DNA of 64,000 nucleotides from Salimicrobium halophilum (lineage in GTDB: Bacteria; Bacillota; Bacilli; Bacillales; Halobacillaceae): contig NZ_FNEV01000009.1 of the NCBI RefSeq assembly GCF_900100295.1, positions 1-64,000 of the forward strand. Direction: 5' to 3'. A model generated the notes under the pieces. The model made no database searches and was not told the origin of the DNA. It was given only the letters and a program-made list of their open reading frames with translations. Shown here piece after piece: positions 63,733-64,000 of this stretch. The position numbers and the translations under genes are program-made. The stretch's first letter is position 1; each line of letters opens with the position of its first letter.

Positions 63733-64000
63733 GTGCATATCCCACCTGCCTATTACAAAAAAGAGATGAAGCGCTTCTTAGCCGGAGCGGTGCTCGGGGG
63801 GTGTTTCGCTTATATCATCTTCATCTACATCTATGGAGAGATGTATGAACAGGCTATCGAAGACTCCATCACAGCCAGGACAGAAGTACAGGAATGGGAA
63901 GAGAAGTATGAGCAGCTGTTAAGCGAGCAGGAATCCCGTCCAAATATCGAATATGTAGAAGATATGACTATCAAGCTCACTAATGTCAAACAACTCTCCA
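63733..64000 (+). CDS. ytrI: Sporulation membrane protein YtrI, partial (3' end outside the window)
   Basis: The frame opens with GTG at 63733, directly after the ytrH TAA, with AAGGAAG inside ytrH as ribosome site, and stays open to the window end (89 codons). The product begins MHIPPAYYKKEMKRFLAG, then a membrane helix (about 16-35) and a charged, coiled-coil-like region. The MxIPPYY start and layout match YtrI, the sporulation partner of YtrH in B. subtilis. Only the N-terminal part can be seen. Confidence 0.85.
   Translation, partial: MHIPPAYYKKEMKRFLAGAVLGGCFAYIIFIYIYGEMYEQAIEDSITARTEVQEWEEKYEQLLSEQESRPNIEYVEDMTIKLTNVKQLS

Overview
The window is a stretch of core chromosome from a low-to-moderate GC, spore-forming Firmicute of the family Bacillaceae. 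Evidence for this includes sporulation genes (gerE, sspI, ytrH, ytrI), a FadR-type fatty acid regulon, Bacillus-type DnaB/DnaI primosome proteins, two T-box leaders, an L20 leader, and gene order that follows the Bacillus subtilis racE-to-dnaE region closely. Acidic protein composition and the particular gaps relative to B. subtilis would suit a halotolerant genus such as Halobacillus, but that is inference. Nearly every gene is on the minus strand; only yslB, rnhC, sspI, ysdB, ytrH and ytrI are on the plus strand.

Layout, from low to high coordinate. 1-200: tRNA-Gly and tRNA-Arg with their own promoter and terminator. 280-3560: MarR regulator, racE, then rph-rdgB-ysnB. 3758-6869: gerE and a ComP/ComA-like sensor kinase and response regulator. 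6950-10135: sdhCAB. 10400-13124: yslB, uvrC, trxA. 13441-18382: fatty acid beta-oxidation cluster lcfA-fadR-fadB-etfB-etfA with a near-perfect FadR box. 18383-18860: a repeat-rich gap and an unlisted 26-residue membrane peptide gene. 18869-25357: yshE, mutS2, polX, cvpA, zapA, rnhC. 25412-29923: pheST under a T-box, and ysgA. 30016-32662: sspI, ysdC, a dUTPase-like gene, ysdB behind a sigma-W promoter, and ysdA.

32725-39250: translation and replication block (infC-rpmI-rplT under an L20 leader, thrS under a T-box, nrdR-dnaB-dnaI). 39285-41215: a hypothetical gene, speD and gapB. 41310-48323: phoPR, polA, mutM, ytaF, coaE. 48411-52365: citZ-icd-mdh and a MaoC-like gene. 52564-63288: fxsA, pfkA-pyk, accDA, a GntR regulator, malic enzyme and dnaE. 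63400-64000: ytrH and the start of ytrI, cut by the window end.

Functionally the window joins central carbon metabolism (citrate synthase, isocitrate, malate and succinate dehydrogenases, malic enzyme, glycolysis and the gluconeogenic GapB) to fatty acid synthesis (AccDA) and breakdown (FadR regulon), with DNA repair and replication genes between. I see no phage, insertion sequence, CRISPR array or evident foreign island. The points most worth a second look are the orphan ComP/ComA pair with no pheromone genes and a shortened sensor loop; the 26-residue membrane peptide after yshE; the 35-bp-arm inverted repeat and 21-bp repeats beside it; a palindromic GntR-type operator candidate before the malic enzyme gene; and a recurring overlap of stop codons with terminator hairpins.
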